The notes beneath the pieces are model-generated. The model saw only the letters and a program-made list of their open reading frames with translations, did no database searches and was not told where the DNA came from. The position numbers and the translations under genes are program-made. Positions 15,606-25,270 of a stretch of DNA of 64,000 nucleotides are shown one piece after another (within the stretch, counting starts at the first letter, position 1; every line of letters starts with the position of its first letter). The stretch comes from Rhodobacteraceae bacterium Alg238-R152 (GTDB lineage: Bacteria > Pseudomonadota > Alphaproteobacteria > Rhodobacterales > Rhodobacteraceae), in contig UNRJ01000004.1 in the NCBI GenBank assembly GCA_900537125.1, forward strand, positions 425,975-489,974, given 5' to 3'.

Positions 15606-15637
15606 AAAAAGACGCAACCTTGCGGTTACGTCTTTTT
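15606..15637. terminator. Bidirectional terminator between the small ORF and tRNA-Pro
   Basis: An imperfect stem (aaaagacgcaacc / ggttacgtctttt) with a TTGC loop has T-runs on both strands; it would end the minus-strand tRNA transcript and any plus-strand transcript. Confidence 0.75.
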
Positions 15638-15658
15638 TCTTTTCCTCTGAGAGGAAAA

Positions 15659-15735
15659 TGGTCGGGACGGCAAGATTCGAACTTGCGACCCCCTGTACCC
15701 AAAACAGGTGCGCTACCAGGCTGCGCTACGCCCCG
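15659..15735 (-). tRNA. tRNA-Pro (anticodon UGG)
   Basis: A 77-nt cloverleaf on the minus strand has acceptor stem CGGGGCG / CGTCCCG, D-arm GCGCAGCCTGGTAGCGC, anticodon stem CCTGT / ACAGG around loop TTTGGGT (anticodon TGG), TPsiC arm with GTTCGAATC, and an encoded CCA end. Confidence 0.96.
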
Positions 15736-15781
15736 ACTTGTGAGGCAGGGTTTACCCCCACTGTTCGGGAATGAAAACCCC

Positions 15782-16306
15782 CTAACAAGACCACTTTGCA
15801 ATTTCTTGTAAAAAACTTGGGTGGCGCATTTCACTGCCCACGGAAATCCCCATGGCCTCAGCCAATCCGCCATTGATTTCCAACACATAGCGCACCGCAT
15901 CGCCGCCAAAGATTGGCGTTTCATCCAAAGGAATTGCATTGTTGTGAATATGTTGAATCACCCCCTGCTCGTCCGCAAACAGCATATCGAGGGGAATCAG
16001 TGTGTTCCGCATCCAAAAAGACGCTGGTCGGGTTGTCTCATAGACAAAGACCATGCCGGCACTGCTCGACATATGGGACCGGTTCATCAACCCCTGCGCC
16101 CGTTCTGCCTCGGTGTCTGCCACTTCTACGGAGAATCGCGCCTGCCCAAAGGCCCCACGGATCAGCAGGCTGTCCGGCCGGCAGGCGTCTTCTGCTTGGG
16201 CGGAAGCGGCCCCGAAGGATACCATCATCAACCCAAAGAAACCGGCGCCGATCCATCGACCGGCACCAATCATTATTAGTCGTTTTCCAAAACCGCGTTT
16301 TCCCAC
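15782..16306 (-). CDS. DUF192 family exported protein
   Basis: The product is 174 aa with a signal peptide (hydrophobic core [19 protein letters not shown]) and a C-terminal DUF192 domain containing [33 protein letters not shown] and VLEINGG. Biochemical role unknown. GTG 16306 has GAGG 7 nt upstream but overlaps the double-CSD gene by 31 bp; ATG 16273 would avoid the overlap but has a poor RBS. Presence right behind the CSD gene, probably co-transcribed, is an arrangement I recall from other alphaproteobacteria. Confidence 0.85.
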   Translation of the reverse strand: MGKRGFGKRLIMIGAGRWIGAGFFGLMMVSFGAASAQAEDACRPDSLLIRGAFGQARFSVEVADTEAERAQGLMNRSHMSSSAGMVFVYETTRPASFWMRNTLIPLDMLFADEQGVIQHIHNNAIPLDETPIFGGDAVRYVLEINGGLAEAMGISVGSEMRHPSFLQEIAKWSC

Positions 16307-16839
16307 GCCAATACCTCAGTTGCCATGCGACCACGTTTACCGTCGATCACACGCAGCGCCAAGGCTTCACCGGGCTGCAAATCCGACAAGCCGGATCTGC
16401 GCAGCACTTCGATATGTAGGAAAATGTCTTCCGGACGGCCAAACACATTTGCAAAGCCAAATCCCTTGCCTTTGTCAAACCACTTCACCCGCGAGGGTTC
16501 CAGCGGCGTGGCCCGAATGTCATCAAGGTCCATACCTTCGAAATCAGACAGCGCCGCCGGCTCTTCCGTCTCCGGCGCCTCGATTCTGAACACTTCCACG
16601 GCCTGCGAGCCGCGTTGCGTCACCTGTACGGAGACTTCGATCACGGATCCGTCCGCGACCGAGCTTTGACCGAAGTTGCGCAACACGTTTGCATGCAACA
16701 GGATATCCGGCCCACCGTCGTCTGAAACTATAAAGCCAAATCCTTTGACAGGATCGAACCATTTTACTTCGCCAACAACCTGTGTGACGTCCTTTTCAAG
16801 AGTACTCAATGCCTCAACCTTAGTTTGTATCATCCCCAT
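16276..16839 (-). CDS. Tandem cold-shock-domain protein
   Basis: The product is 187 aa with two cold-shock domains: the first at about residues 20-88 (GEVKWFDPVKGFGFIV, DILLHANVL), the second at about 115-182 (SRVKWFDKGKGFGFANV, DIFLHIEVLRRSG), joined by an acidic linker. Such double-CSD proteins are typical of alphaproteobacteria (Sinorhizobium/Caulobacter CspC/D-like) and bind RNA or ssDNA. It is followed by an overlapping DUF192 gene. Confidence 0.9.
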   Translation of the reverse strand: MGMIQTKVEALSTLEKDVTQVVGEVKWFDPVKGFGFIVSDDGGPDILLHANVLRNFGQSSVADGSVIEVSVQVTQRGSQAVEVFRIEAPETEEPAALSDFEGMDLDDIRATPLEPSRVKWFDKGKGFGFANVFGRPEDIFLHIEVLRRSGLSDLQPGEALALRVIDGKRGRMATEVLAWENAVLEND

Positions 16840-16929
16840 GATGTGCCTGACTGTGCTGCATCAAGACGCCTTCGGCAAGCGCAAAATTTCCATGCTTTTC
16901 ATGCGCTTGCCGATCAAGTTTTTAACAAA

Positions 16930-17535
16930 TTAAGGGTTCAATCTTTCAATTTTCCACGGTTTTTCAGGTGTTTCGCGGCGCCACCGGAACCTGTCATGTA
17001 ATCGAAATGCCCCATCCGCCCAAAATTCTATTTCAGCAGGAACCAGCCGATACCCACCCCAAAACGGCGGGCGCGACGGATGGGTTCCGTGCTGGGCTGT
17101 TATTTTTGCCACTTTTGCCATTAATTCTGTGCGCGAATTTAGGGGTTGAGACTGTTCTGAGGCCCACGCACCAAGCTTACTCTTTAGGCTTCGCGACTCA
17201 AAATATGCATCTGCCTGTGGACCATCCTCGCGTTTAACGTGTCCTCGGACCCGAATCTGACGGCGCAAAGATTTCCAATGCATCACAAATGACGCCTTGC
17301 CCGCGCCATCCAGTTCCTGCGCCTTGGCACTGCCGTAATTTGTATAGAACACAAACGCCGCGTCCTCGATGTCTTTCAGCAGCACCATGCGCGAATTGGG
17401 CATCCCATCGGCATCCACCGTAGACAGCGCAATTGCGTTTGCATCGTTAGGTTCGCTATTTTCCGCGTCCTTTAACCACGTCTTCGCAATTTCAAACGGA
17501 TCCTCGCCCGCGAAAATCCCTGATCTCTCGCTCAT
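16930..17535 (-). CDS. pdxH: Pyridoxamine 5'-phosphate oxidase
   Basis: The product is 201 aa. FMN-dependent oxidation of pyridoxine/pyridoxamine 5'-phosphate to PLP in the cytoplasm is indicated by the PdxH signature: [36 protein letters not shown], and the C-terminal dimerisation segment [17 protein letters not shown] and [11 protein letters not shown] 17535 is chosen because GGAGG lies just before it; the open frame extends 14 codons upstream. Divergent from fabI. Confidence 0.95.
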   Translation of the reverse strand: MSERSGIFAGEDPFEIAKTWLKDAENSEPNDANAIALSTVDADGMPNSRMVLLKDIEDAAFVFYTNYGSAKAQELDGAGKASFVMHWKSLRRQIRVRGHVKREDGPQADAYFESRSLKSKLGAWASEQSQPLNSRTELMAKVAKITAQHGTHPSRPPFWGGYRLVPAEIEFWADGAFRLHDRFRWRRETPEKPWKIERLNP

Positions 17536-17659
17536 AACTGCCTCCAAATGTATAATCCAGCCTCTCAGGCTAGGCATATTCCACGCTGGCGAAGACCTTG
17601 ATGCGACAGGGTCAATCGCCTAAACGTCACGCATAACCAAGTGGGACGGAGTTCACCGG

Positions 17660-18478
17660 ATGTCAAATCAACTCATGGCAGGCAAACGTGGTCTGATTAT
17701 GGGGCTTGCCAACGACAAGTCTATTGCCTGGGGCATCGCCAAAGCCTGCGCCGACGCCGGTGCCGAGCTGGCGTTCTCTTATATGGGCGACGCTTTTAAG
17801 AAACGCGTGGTCCCGCTGGCGGAACAGCTTAACGTCGACACGTTGATCGACTGTGATGTCTCTGACGAGGCCTCCATTGATGCAGCCTTCGCCGAGATCG
17901 AAGCCAAATGGGGCAAAATCGACTTCATCGTGCACGCCATTGGCTTCTCAGACAAAAATGAGCTGCGTGGCCGCTATGTCGACACCTCCAAAGACAACTT
18001 CCTGATGACCATGGATATCTCGGTCTATTCGTTCACCGCGGTGATGCAGCGCGCGGAGAAACTGATGACGGATGGCGGCTCCGCTCTGACGCTGACCTAT
18101 TACGGCGCCGAGCAGGTCATGCCACACTATAATGTCATGGGCGTGGCCAAAGCCGCACTGGAAGCCTCGGTGAAATACCTGGCCGAAGACCTTGGCAAAG
18201 ACGGTATCCGCGTAAACGCCATTTCCGCAGGCCCGATCAAGACCCTCGCCGCCTCTGGCATTGGTGACTTCCGCTACATTATGAAATGGAACGAGCTGAA
18301 CTCCCCTCTGCGCCGCAATGTCAGCCTTGAGGACGTGGGCAACTCCGCGCTTTACCTGCTGTCTGATCTCGGCAGCGGGGTGACTGGCGAAAACCTGCAC
18401 GTTGATGCGGGCTACCATGTTGTCGGCATGAAAGCTGTCGACGCGCCGGACATCGACGCCGTGGTGGGCCGCAAATGA
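17660..18478 (+). CDS. fabI: Enoyl-[acyl-carrier-protein] reductase (NADH) FabI
   Basis: The product is 272 aa, an atypical SDR of fatty-acid synthesis. The N-terminus GLIMGLANDKSIAWGIAKA is the FabI NAD-binding signature. The catalytic Tyr-x6-Lys is Tyr157/Lys164 (YNVMGVAK), and SAGPIKTLAASGI is the substrate-binding loop. It performs the last reduction of each elongation cycle and is the triclosan-target type. It overlaps the LysE-type gene by ATGA. Confidence 0.95.
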   Translation: MSNQLMAGKRGLIMGLANDKSIAWGIAKACADAGAELAFSYMGDAFKKRVVPLAEQLNVDTLIDCDVSDEASIDAAFAEIEAKWGKIDFIVHAIGFSDKNELRGRYVDTSKDNFLMTMDISVYSFTAVMQRAEKLMTDGGSALTLTYYGAEQVMPHYNVMGVAKAALEASVKYLAEDLGKDGIRVNAISAGPIKTLAASGIGDFRYIMKWNELNSPLRRNVSLEDVGNSALYLLSDLGSGVTGENLHVDAGYHVVGMKAVDAPDIDAVVGRK

Positions 18479-19089
18479 GCCTCGCCGCCTTTCTCGCTGC
18501 GGTCTCCCTCTGCCTGATGGCTGCGGTCAGCCCCGGCCCTGCTGTGCTCGTGGCTGCCCGCGTAGGTTTGCAACAGGGCCTCAAAACCGGCGCAGCCCTG
18601 TCTGTGGGCATCGGTCTCGGCGCGGTCTTCTGGGCCGCCTCGGCCCTCTTTGGCCTTGCGCTTCTGTTTGAATACGCGCCTTTCCTGCTGACCGTTCTCA
18701 AGATCGGCGGCGCGGCGTTTCTGATCTGGACCGCGTTTAAAATGTGGCGCGCGGCCGATGAGCCACTGGAAGACAACGGCGCCGAAGTTGCCGCCATGAC
18801 GCCTTTGTCCGCCCTGCGCCTTGGCATCTGGACCCAGTTGGCCAATCCAAAGCCCGCCGTCTTCTTTGGCGCGGTCTTTGTCGGTACGGTGCCCACTGAC
18901 GCCACACCGCTGGCGCTGGCCCTGCTGCTGGCCTGCATCTTCCTCGGTGAGTTCCTCTGGAACACCTCCGTGGCGCGGCTGTTCTCGCTGGACCGCACCC
19001 GCAAAATCTACATCGGCCTGAAGCACCTGATTGACCGTGTCTTTGGCGGTCTGCTGGCGGCTCTGGGTGTCAAGATCGCGGCCACCTAG
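18475..19089 (+). CDS. LysE/RhtB family amino-acid exporter
   Basis: The product is 204 aa with about six TM helices, opening SLAAFLAAVSLCLMAAVSPG (the family's N-terminal helix with SPGP) and containing LGIWTQLANPKPAVFFGAVF, the LysE signature around the conserved NPK. Substrate unknown. Translationally coupled to fabI (4-bp overlap). Confidence 0.88.
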   Translation: MSLAAFLAAVSLCLMAAVSPGPAVLVAARVGLQQGLKTGAALSVGIGLGAVFWAASALFGLALLFEYAPFLLTVLKIGGAAFLIWTAFKMWRAADEPLEDNGAEVAAMTPLSALRLGIWTQLANPKPAVFFGAVFVGTVPTDATPLALALLLACIFLGEFLWNTSVARLFSLDRTRKIYIGLKHLIDRVFGGLLAALGVKIAAT

Positions 19090-19103
19090 GCCGCGCTCCG
19101 ATC

Positions 19104-19862
19104 ATGCGCAAACTCCTTAAGGCACTCTTCTTTTTGCTCTGCATCGCGAGCGCCTTGGGGATATTCGCACTCTACCGCCCGCATTACATTCCGCCCCCAA
19201 TTAAAGAGGCCATCTGGCCGCGCGATGACATCGCGGTGGTGCGCGCCCGTCAAACACCTGCGCTGAGCGCAGGCTTTGCCGCCCACAACAGCTACCTCGG
19301 CGCCCCGGTTTACATCCGCATCTTCAAAGAAGAACGTGAACTGGAACTCTGGGTACAAACCCCAGCCGACAAGTACGCCCTCTTCAAAACCTACCCGATC
19401 TGCAATCATTCTGGTGGCCTTGGTCCCAAACTCGAAGAAGGCGACAGGCAATCGCCAGAGGGTTTCTACAGGGTTTCCAAATCTGCCCTGAACCCCAACA
19501 GCAGCTACCACCTGTCCTTCAACTTAGGTTTTCCCAATCAATTTGACCGCAAGCAGGGCCGCACCGGCAGCTTCCTGATGGTGCACGGCGACTGCGTCTC
19601 CGTTGGGTGCTACGCCATGACGGACCCCGCGATCGAAGAAATCTACGTCGCCGTCGAAGCCGCCCTCAACGACGGTCAATCCGCCGTGCCCGTACATGCT
19701 TTCCCCTTCCGCCCGACGCCGCAACGCATGGCAAAAGCCTCCGGCCACAACTGGGATGCCTTCTGGCAGCAGCTCACCCCCGCGTATCACACCTTTGACA
19801 AAACCGGCCGCCCTCCGTTGATCGCTGTTGATGGCGACAAATACCTTGTCACCGCTTGGTAA
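19104..19862 (+). CDS. L,D-transpeptidase family protein (YkuD domain, YafK/DpaA-like)
   Basis: The product is 252 aa. An N-terminal signal anchor (LLKALFFLLCIASALGIFALY) is followed by a YkuD catalytic domain: TYPICNHSGGLGPKLEEGD, then SPEGFYRV and the active site MVHGDCVSVGCYAMTD with catalytic Cys169. The domain layout resembles E. coli YafK (DpaA), which cleaves the lipoprotein-peptidoglycan bond, so periplasmic peptidoglycan editing is likely but the exact reaction is not certain. 14 bp after the LysE-type gene, probably one transcript. Confidence 0.87.
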   Translation: MRKLLKALFFLLCIASALGIFALYRPHYIPPPIKEAIWPRDDIAVVRARQTPALSAGFAAHNSYLGAPVYIRIFKEERELELWVQTPADKYALFKTYPICNHSGGLGPKLEEGDRQSPEGFYRVSKSALNPNSSYHLSFNLGFPNQFDRKQGRTGSFLMVHGDCVSVGCYAMTDPAIEEIYVAVEAALNDGQSAVPVHAFPFRPTPQRMAKASGHNWDAFWQQLTPAYHTFDKTGRPPLIAVDGDKYLVTAW

Positions 19863-19935
19863 GTGCGCAAACAGTTTGCGCCGCCTTTGCGTTCTGCTAG
19901 AACGGCTAAAATCTGCGACAAAGGGGTGAGTCCAC

Positions 19936-20454
19936 ATGAGCGAGCGTCTGCCACACGAAAAAGGCTTCCACATCAGCTGGGATCAAATCCACCGCGACAG
20001 CCGCGCGCTGGCATGGCGCTTGGACGGCAAAGGCCCCAATGACGGCGCATGGAAAGCTGTTGTTGCCATCACCCGTGGCGGCATGGCACCGGCGATGATT
20101 GTCAGCCGCGAACTCGACATTCGCACCGTCGACACCATTTCTGTAAAATCCTACTACTCTGGTGGTGGTGCACAGGACAAACAGCGCGAAGCTCAGGTTC
20201 TCAAAAGCCCAGATGCAGAGCTGATGGGCGACGGCGAAGGCATCCTGATTGTCGACGATCTGGTCGATTCCGGGAAAACCCTCGAACTGGTGCGCCAGCT
20301 GTACCCCAAAGCGCATTTCGCCACCGTTTACGCCAAGCCTGCAGGCGAGCCGATGGTCGACACCTTCATCACCGGCGTGAGTCAGGACACTTGGATTTTC
20401 TTCCCTTGGGACATGGCGTTGCAATACGTCGAGCCTTATCGCGGCACCGATTGA
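19936..20454 (+). CDS. gpt: Xanthine-guanine phosphoribosyltransferase
   Basis: The product is 172 aa of type I phosphoribosyltransferase fold. The PRPP-binding motif is [17 protein letters not shown], the N-terminal part has [19 protein letters not shown], and the C-terminal WIFFPWD is characteristic of Gpt. It salvages guanine, xanthine and hypoxanthine to the nucleotides. It has its own terminator at 20503. Confidence 0.93.
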   Translation: MSERLPHEKGFHISWDQIHRDSRALAWRLDGKGPNDGAWKAVVAITRGGMAPAMIVSRELDIRTVDTISVKSYYSGGGAQDKQREAQVLKSPDAELMGDGEGILIVDDLVDSGKTLELVRQLYPKAHFATVYAKPAGEPMVDTFITGVSQDTWIFFPWDMALQYVEPYRGTD

Positions 20455-20502
20455 TCGCACCGGTTGGTGGGCTTGCCCCACATCACAAACCGCATTCTTC
20501 GG

Positions 20503-20536
20503 ACCGCAGCGAGGCCCCTCGCTGCGGTTTTCTTTT
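20503..20536 (+). terminator. Rho-independent terminator of gpt
   Basis: An 11-bp perfect stem (accgcagcgag / ctcgctgcggt), 4-nt loop, then TTTTCTTTT. Confidence 0.9.
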
Positions 20537-20564
20537 GCCCGCTTTTGCCTGAGAGACTGACCAA

Positions 20565-21740
20565 ATGACCCTCACCCGCACCACCGCCACCTTTGCCCCG
20601 CCCGTGATGGAAGCCCGCCGCTGGCTCGAAGGCGTGACCTTTCCGCCTGAACGCCCACTGATCAACGTCAGCCAAGCCGCCCCTGTTGCCGCCCCGCCGG
20701 AACCCCTCCTGCACCACATCGCAGACACCGCGCTCAACAAGCCAGAGGCCCACCTCTACGGCCCTGTTCTAGGCCTGCCCGAGCTGCGCACCGAGGTGGC
20801 CACGCAATGGTCCACCGCCTACGCGGGCGAGATCGCACCGGCGCAAGTCGCCGTCACCTCCGGCTGTAATCAAGCCTTCTGCGCCACCCTCACCGCCATC
20901 GCTGGGGAAGGTGACGAGGTCATCCTGCCGACGCCGTGGTACTTCAACCACAAAATGTGGCTCGACATGCAGGGCGTCACAGCCGTGCCCCTTCCCACCG
21001 ACGCTCATCTCCTGCCCGATCCGGAGCACGCCGCCGCCCTGATCACAGAGCGCACCCGCGCCATCGTGCTGGTCACGCCCAACAACCCCGGCGGCGTCGA
21101 ATACCCAGCAGAGCTTGTGCGCGCCATGTATGAGCTTGCCAAGTCGCGCGGCATTCGCCTGATCGTCGATGAAACCTACCGCGACTTTGACAGCCGCACC
21201 GGCGCGCCGCACGACCTCTTTGGCGACCCGGACTGGCAGGACACATTGGTGCAGCTCTATTCCTTCTCCAAAGCCTACCGCCTCACCGGTCACCGGGTTG
21301 GCGCCATGGTTGGCAGCGTGGAGCTCTTGGCGGAAGCGGAGAAATTCCTCGACACGGTCACCATTTGCCCCAACCAATTGGGTCAGCACGCCGCGCTCTG
21401 GGGCATGCAAAACCTCAGCCAATGGCTTGCTGGCGAACGCGCCGAAATCCTCGACCGTCGCGCCGCGATCACCGACAATCTGCCACAACTCACCGACCAA
21501 GGCTGGGAGCTGCAGGGCGCTGGCGCCTACTTCGCCTATATGAAGCATCCGTTTGACCTGCCATCCGACCAATTGGCGCAGCAACTGGTGCAAAGCCACG
21601 GCATCCTGACCCTGCCCGGCACCATGTTCACGCCAGAGGGCGATCAGGCAGGCAAAGACACCCTGCGCATCGCCTTTGCCAACGTCGACCGCGCCGGAAT
21701 CGGTGACCTTTTTGCCCGTCTCGCCACGGTAAAAGCTTGA
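20565..21740 (+). CDS. PLP-dependent aminotransferase, class I/II
   Basis: The product is 391 aa, fold type I. PLP Lys lies in YSFSKAYRLTGHRVGAM; other signatures are TSGCNQAFCATL, LVTPNNPGGVEYP (Asn and Pro of the substrate/PLP site), VDETYRDF (Asp/Tyr) and the C-terminal DTLRIAFANVD with the carboxylate-binding Arg. Substrate not predictable; it is annotated in relatives simply as aminotransferase. Stand-alone gene between the gpt terminator and the PpiD-like gene. Confidence 0.88.
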   Translation: MTLTRTTATFAPPVMEARRWLEGVTFPPERPLINVSQAAPVAAPPEPLLHHIADTALNKPEAHLYGPVLGLPELRTEVATQWSTAYAGEIAPAQVAVTSGCNQAFCATLTAIAGEGDEVILPTPWYFNHKMWLDMQGVTAVPLPTDAHLLPDPEHAAALITERTRAIVLVTPNNPGGVEYPAELVRAMYELAKSRGIRLIVDETYRDFDSRTGAPHDLFGDPDWQDTLVQLYSFSKAYRLTGHRVGAMVGSVELLAEAEKFLDTVTICPNQLGQHAALWGMQNLSQWLAGERAEILDRRAAITDNLPQLTDQGWELQGAGAYFAYMKHPFDLPSDQLAQQLVQSHGILTLPGTMFTPEGDQAGKDTLRIAFANVDRAGIGDLFARLATVKA

Positions 21741-21847
21741 CGCAACCACAACACAGGCGGGACAGGCCAATCATGCTTGCCCCCCCTGCCCCAACCGCGT
21801 AGACCTTCGCAGAAGAAACTTGAACGATTACAGGGCGGACATCGGAC

Positions 21848-23689
21848 ATGGCGCAGAGCAAAACCTCCAAAACAGCGGTCTGGATTCTTATGGGCCTGCT
21901 CATTCTGGGCTTAGGCGGTTTTGGCGCAACCAGCCTCACCGGCACCGTGCGATCCGTTGGGACGGTTGGCGACGAAGACATTTCAGTCGACGATTACGCC
22001 CGCGCCCTGCAAGAAGAGCTGCGCGCGCTTGAGGCTCAAACCGGCCAGTCCCTGCCCTTTGCCCAGGCCCAAGCCTTTGGCATTGACCGTATGGTGCTCT
22101 CCCGCCTCTCCACAACCCGCTCCCTGGACGCAGAAAACAAACGCCTCGGCATCTCGATTGGCGACGAAAACCTGCGTCAGGAGCTGATGAACATTCCGTC
22201 TTTCCAAGGTTTGGACGGCTCCTTTGACCGCGACGCTTACGCCTTTGCCATCGATCAGGCGGGCATGAACGAATCCGAGTTTGAGGACAGCGTGCGCGAA
22301 GACACCGTGCGGTCCCTGCTACAAGGCGCCGTGGTTTCCGGTCTGGTGATGCCCGACGTCTACGCCGACACCGTGATCAAATTTGTTGCCGAAGAGCGTG
22401 ACTTCACCTGGTCCCAGCTGACCGCGGACAACCTGACCACCGCCGTTGCCGCCCCAACCGAAGCGGAAGTTGAAGCCTTCTACACCGACAACCAAGACCG
22501 CTTCATGCTGCCCGCCACCCGTCAGATCACCTATGCGTGGCTGTCGCCTGAAATGATCATCGATCAGGTCGAAGTGGATGAAGCCGCCCTGCAAAAGCTC
22601 TATGACGAGCGTGACAGCGAGTTTAACCGTCCAGAGCGCCGTCTGGTCGAGCGTCTGGCCTTTGCTGATGACGCTGCCGCGCAAGCCGCGATGGAGCAAA
22701 TCACTGCGGGCACCGCTACCTTCAGCAGCCTGGTCGAAGGCCGTGGCCTGTCCCTGTCCGACGTCGACCTTGGCGACGTGACCAAAGCCCAGCTTGGTGA
22801 AGCAGGTGAAGCAGTCTTCCTGGCGCCCGCTAACGGCATCGCAGGCCCCGCCCCCTCCACGCTTGGTCCAGCCTTGTTCCGCGTGAACGGCATCCTTGGC
22901 GCACAGTCCACCTCCTTTGACGAAGCCAAAGACCTGCTGCGTGAAGAGCTGGCTGCTGAGCGTGCCCGCCGCCTGATCGACACTCAAATAGGCAACATCG
23001 ACGACCTGCTTGCCGGTGGTGCCACGCTGGAAGAGCTGGCCGAAGAAACCGACATGGAGCTGGGCGTCCTCAACTGGCACCCTGCATCTGAGGATGACCT
23101 CGCCGGCTATGAGGGCTTCCGCGCTGTCGCCACTGAGGTGACCCTGGACGACTTCCCGCAGATCGAAGTGCTTGAGGACGGCGGCATCTTTGCCCTGCGC
23201 CTCGAAGGTGAAACTCCAAGCCAGCCAGCGCCCCTGGCAGATGTGGCAGAGGACGCCGCTGCAGCCATCACTGCTGAGCGCACCACCGAAGCTCTGAAAG
23301 GTCTGATTGAAACCCTGAAGCCACGCCTCAACGACGGCACAAGCTTCACCTCCTTTGGCTTCACCGCCAACGAAGAGGTCGACATGGACCGCGCCGCCTT
23401 TGTGCCCGGCACCCCGCCACAATTCCTGACCGAAGTTTTTGAAATGGAAGTGGGCGAGCTGCGGACATTGGACAGCCCTGAGGGCCTGATCGTTGTGCGT
23501 CTGAACGCCGTCGAAGCCCCGGCCACCGACGATCCGGAGGTCACATCCCTAAAGGCTGCGATCACCGCACAGCTTTCCAGCGGCATCTCTCAGGATGTGT
23601 TTGCGGCCTACGCTCAAGCGTTACAAGGCATGTACCCGACACAGATCAATCAACAGGCACTGAACGCGGTGCACGTGAACTTCCAGTAA
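21848..23689 (+). CDS. PpiD/SurA-like peptidyl-prolyl isomerase, membrane-anchored
   Basis: The product is 613 aa. A short cytoplasmic N-terminus and one TM (AVWILMGLLILGLGGFGATS) are followed by a SurA_N-type chaperone domain (YARALQEELRALEAQ; ending near residue 180), a central parvulin-like domain around 270-380, and a second helical/chaperone region. This architecture matches PpiD, a periplasmic chaperone at the Sec translocon. 15 bp upstream of trpE, an arrangement I recall in Rhodobacterales. Confidence 0.87.
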   Translation: MAQSKTSKTAVWILMGLLILGLGGFGATSLTGTVRSVGTVGDEDISVDDYARALQEELRALEAQTGQSLPFAQAQAFGIDRMVLSRLSTTRSLDAENKRLGISIGDENLRQELMNIPSFQGLDGSFDRDAYAFAIDQAGMNESEFEDSVREDTVRSLLQGAVVSGLVMPDVYADTVIKFVAEERDFTWSQLTADNLTTAVAAPTEAEVEAFYTDNQDRFMLPATRQITYAWLSPEMIIDQVEVDEAALQKLYDERDSEFNRPERRLVERLAFADDAAAQAAMEQITAGTATFSSLVEGRGLSLSDVDLGDVTKAQLGEAGEAVFLAPANGIAGPAPSTLGPALFRVNGILGAQSTSFDEAKDLLREELAAERARRLIDTQIGNIDDLLAGGATLEELAEETDMELGVLNWHPASEDDLAGYEGFRAVATEVTLDDFPQIEVLEDGGIFALRLEGETPSQPAPLADVAEDAAAAITAERTTEALKGLIETLKPRLNDGTSFTSFGFTANEEVDMDRAAFVPGTPPQFLTEVFEMEVGELRTLDSPEGLIVVRLNAVEAPATDDPEVTSLKAAITAQLSSGISQDVFAAYAQALQGMYPTQINQQALNAVHVNFQ

Positions 23690-23704
23690 AGAAAGGCCGC
23701 CAAG

Positions 23705-25216
23705 GTGGACCTGACTCCCTCGTTTGAAGATTTTGCCAAAGCCTATGAGGCCGGTGAAAATCAGGTAGTGTACACGCGGCTCGCCGCCGATCTCGACACC
23801 CCGGTGTCGCTCATGCTCAAGCTGACTGGCGCCCACAAGGACGCCTTCATGCTAGAGTCTGTGACCGGTGGCGAAGTGCGTGGACGGTATTCCATCATCG
23901 GCATGAAGCCCGATCTGATCTGGCAAACCCACGGCACTGAAAGCCGCATCAACCGCACCGCGCGGTTTGATCCTGATGGCTTCTCGCCACAGGATGGCGA
24001 CCCGCTCACCAACCTGCGCGCCCTGATTGCCGAAAGCAAAATTGACCTGCCCGAAGACCTGCCACAGGCCTCCGCCGGTCTGTTTGGCTACCTCGGCTAT
24101 GACATGATCCGGCTGGTGGAGCATCTGCCCAACATCAACCCGGACCCGCTTGGCCTGCCCGACGCCTGCATGCTGCGCCCCTCCGTGGTGGCCGTGCTCG
24201 ACGGTGTGAAAGGCGAAGTCACCGTGGTGAGCCCTGCGTGGGTCAGCGACGGCCAATCCGCCCGCGCCGCCTATGCGCAGGCCGCCGAACGGGTGATGGA
24301 CGCCGTGCGCGATCTCGAACGCGCCATGCCACAGGCCGCGCGTGATCTGGGGGAAGCGCACGAAGTCTCCCCACCGGTCTCCAACTTCACCAAAGAGGGC
24401 TACCTGGCCGCCGTGGAGAAGGCCAAGGAATACATCAAAGCCGGCGACATCTTCCAAGTCGTCCCCGCCCAACGCTGGACGCAGGACTTCCCGCAACCAC
24501 CGTTTGCGCTTTACCGCTCGCTACGCCGCACCAACCCGTCACCGTTTATGTTCTACTTCAACTTCGGTGGTTTTCAGGTTGTCGGCGCCAGCCCGGAAAT
24601 CCTCGTGCGGGTCTTTGGCGACGAAGTCACCATCCGCCCTATTGCAGGCACTCGCCCTCGCGGTGAAACGCCTGAGCAAGACAAAGCGCTCGAAGAGGAT
24701 CTGTTGGCGGACAAGAAAGAACTTGCCGAGCACCTCATGCTCTTGGACCTGGGCCGGAATGATACAGGCCGCGTTTCCAAGATCGGTACCGTGCGCCCAA
24801 CCGAGAAATTCATCATTGAGCGCTACAGCCACGTGATGCACATCGTCTCCAACGTGGTGGGCGAGTTGGCCGAAGACAAAGATGCGCTGGACGCTTTCTT
24901 CGCAGGCATGCCGGCAGGCACAGTCTCCGGCGCGCCCAAAGTCCGCGCGATGGAAATCATCGACGAGCTGGAACCAGAAAAGCGCGGCATCTACGGCGGT
25001 GGCGTGGGCTACTTCAGCTCCGGCGGCGACATGGACATCTGTATCGCGCTCCGCACAGCGATTGTGAAAGACCAGAAGCTCTACATTCAGGCCGGCGGCG
25101 GCGTTGTCTATGACAGCGATCCTGAGGCCGAATACATGGAGACCGTGCACAAATCCAACGCCATCAGGCGGGCAGCCGCAGATGCGGCGCGGTTCACTGG
25201 AAACGGCAACGGCTAG
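23705..25216 (+). CDS. trpE: Anthranilate synthase component I
   Basis: The product is 503 aa; it converts chorismate (with ammonia from TrpG) to anthranilate in tryptophan synthesis. The N-terminal regulatory domain has LMLKLTGAHKDAFMLESV, the position of the LLES tryptophan-feedback motif. The C-terminal chorismate-binding domain has PIAGTRPRGETPEQD, LGRNDTGRVSKIGTV and PAGTVSGAPKVRAMEII. Translation starts at GTG 23705. A terminator follows 34 bp after the stop; trpG is not in the window. Confidence 0.95.
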   Translation: MDLTPSFEDFAKAYEAGENQVVYTRLAADLDTPVSLMLKLTGAHKDAFMLESVTGGEVRGRYSIIGMKPDLIWQTHGTESRINRTARFDPDGFSPQDGDPLTNLRALIAESKIDLPEDLPQASAGLFGYLGYDMIRLVEHLPNINPDPLGLPDACMLRPSVVAVLDGVKGEVTVVSPAWVSDGQSARAAYAQAAERVMDAVRDLERAMPQAARDLGEAHEVSPPVSNFTKEGYLAAVEKAKEYIKAGDIFQVVPAQRWTQDFPQPPFALYRSLRRTNPSPFMFYFNFGGFQVVGASPEILVRVFGDEVTIRPIAGTRPRGETPEQDKALEEDLLADKKELAEHLMLLDLGRNDTGRVSKIGTVRPTEKFIIERYSHVMHIVSNVVGELAEDKDALDAFFAGMPAGTVSGAPKVRAMEIIDELEPEKRGIYGGGVGYFSSGGDMDICIALRTAIVKDQKLYIQAGGGVVYDSDPEAEYMETVHKSNAIRRAAADAARFTGNGNG

Positions 25217-25249
25217 GGCATTGCTCTGCCGCATTTCCTAAAACCAACA

Positions 25250-25270
25250 AAGCCGCCCATTGGGCGGCTT
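25250..25270. terminator. Terminator between trpE and the convergent small gene
   Basis: Perfect 10-bp palindrome arms (aagccgccca / tgggcggctt) followed by ACTTTATCTTTTT on the plus strand. Its right end overlaps the stop codon of the minus-strand gene at 25269. Confidence 0.75.

Noticed and set aside
22319..23422. Minus-strand frame of 367 codons inside the PpiD-like gene
   Set aside because: Gly/Val/Phe/Gln-rich shadow of a well-supported gene; no RBS or motif.
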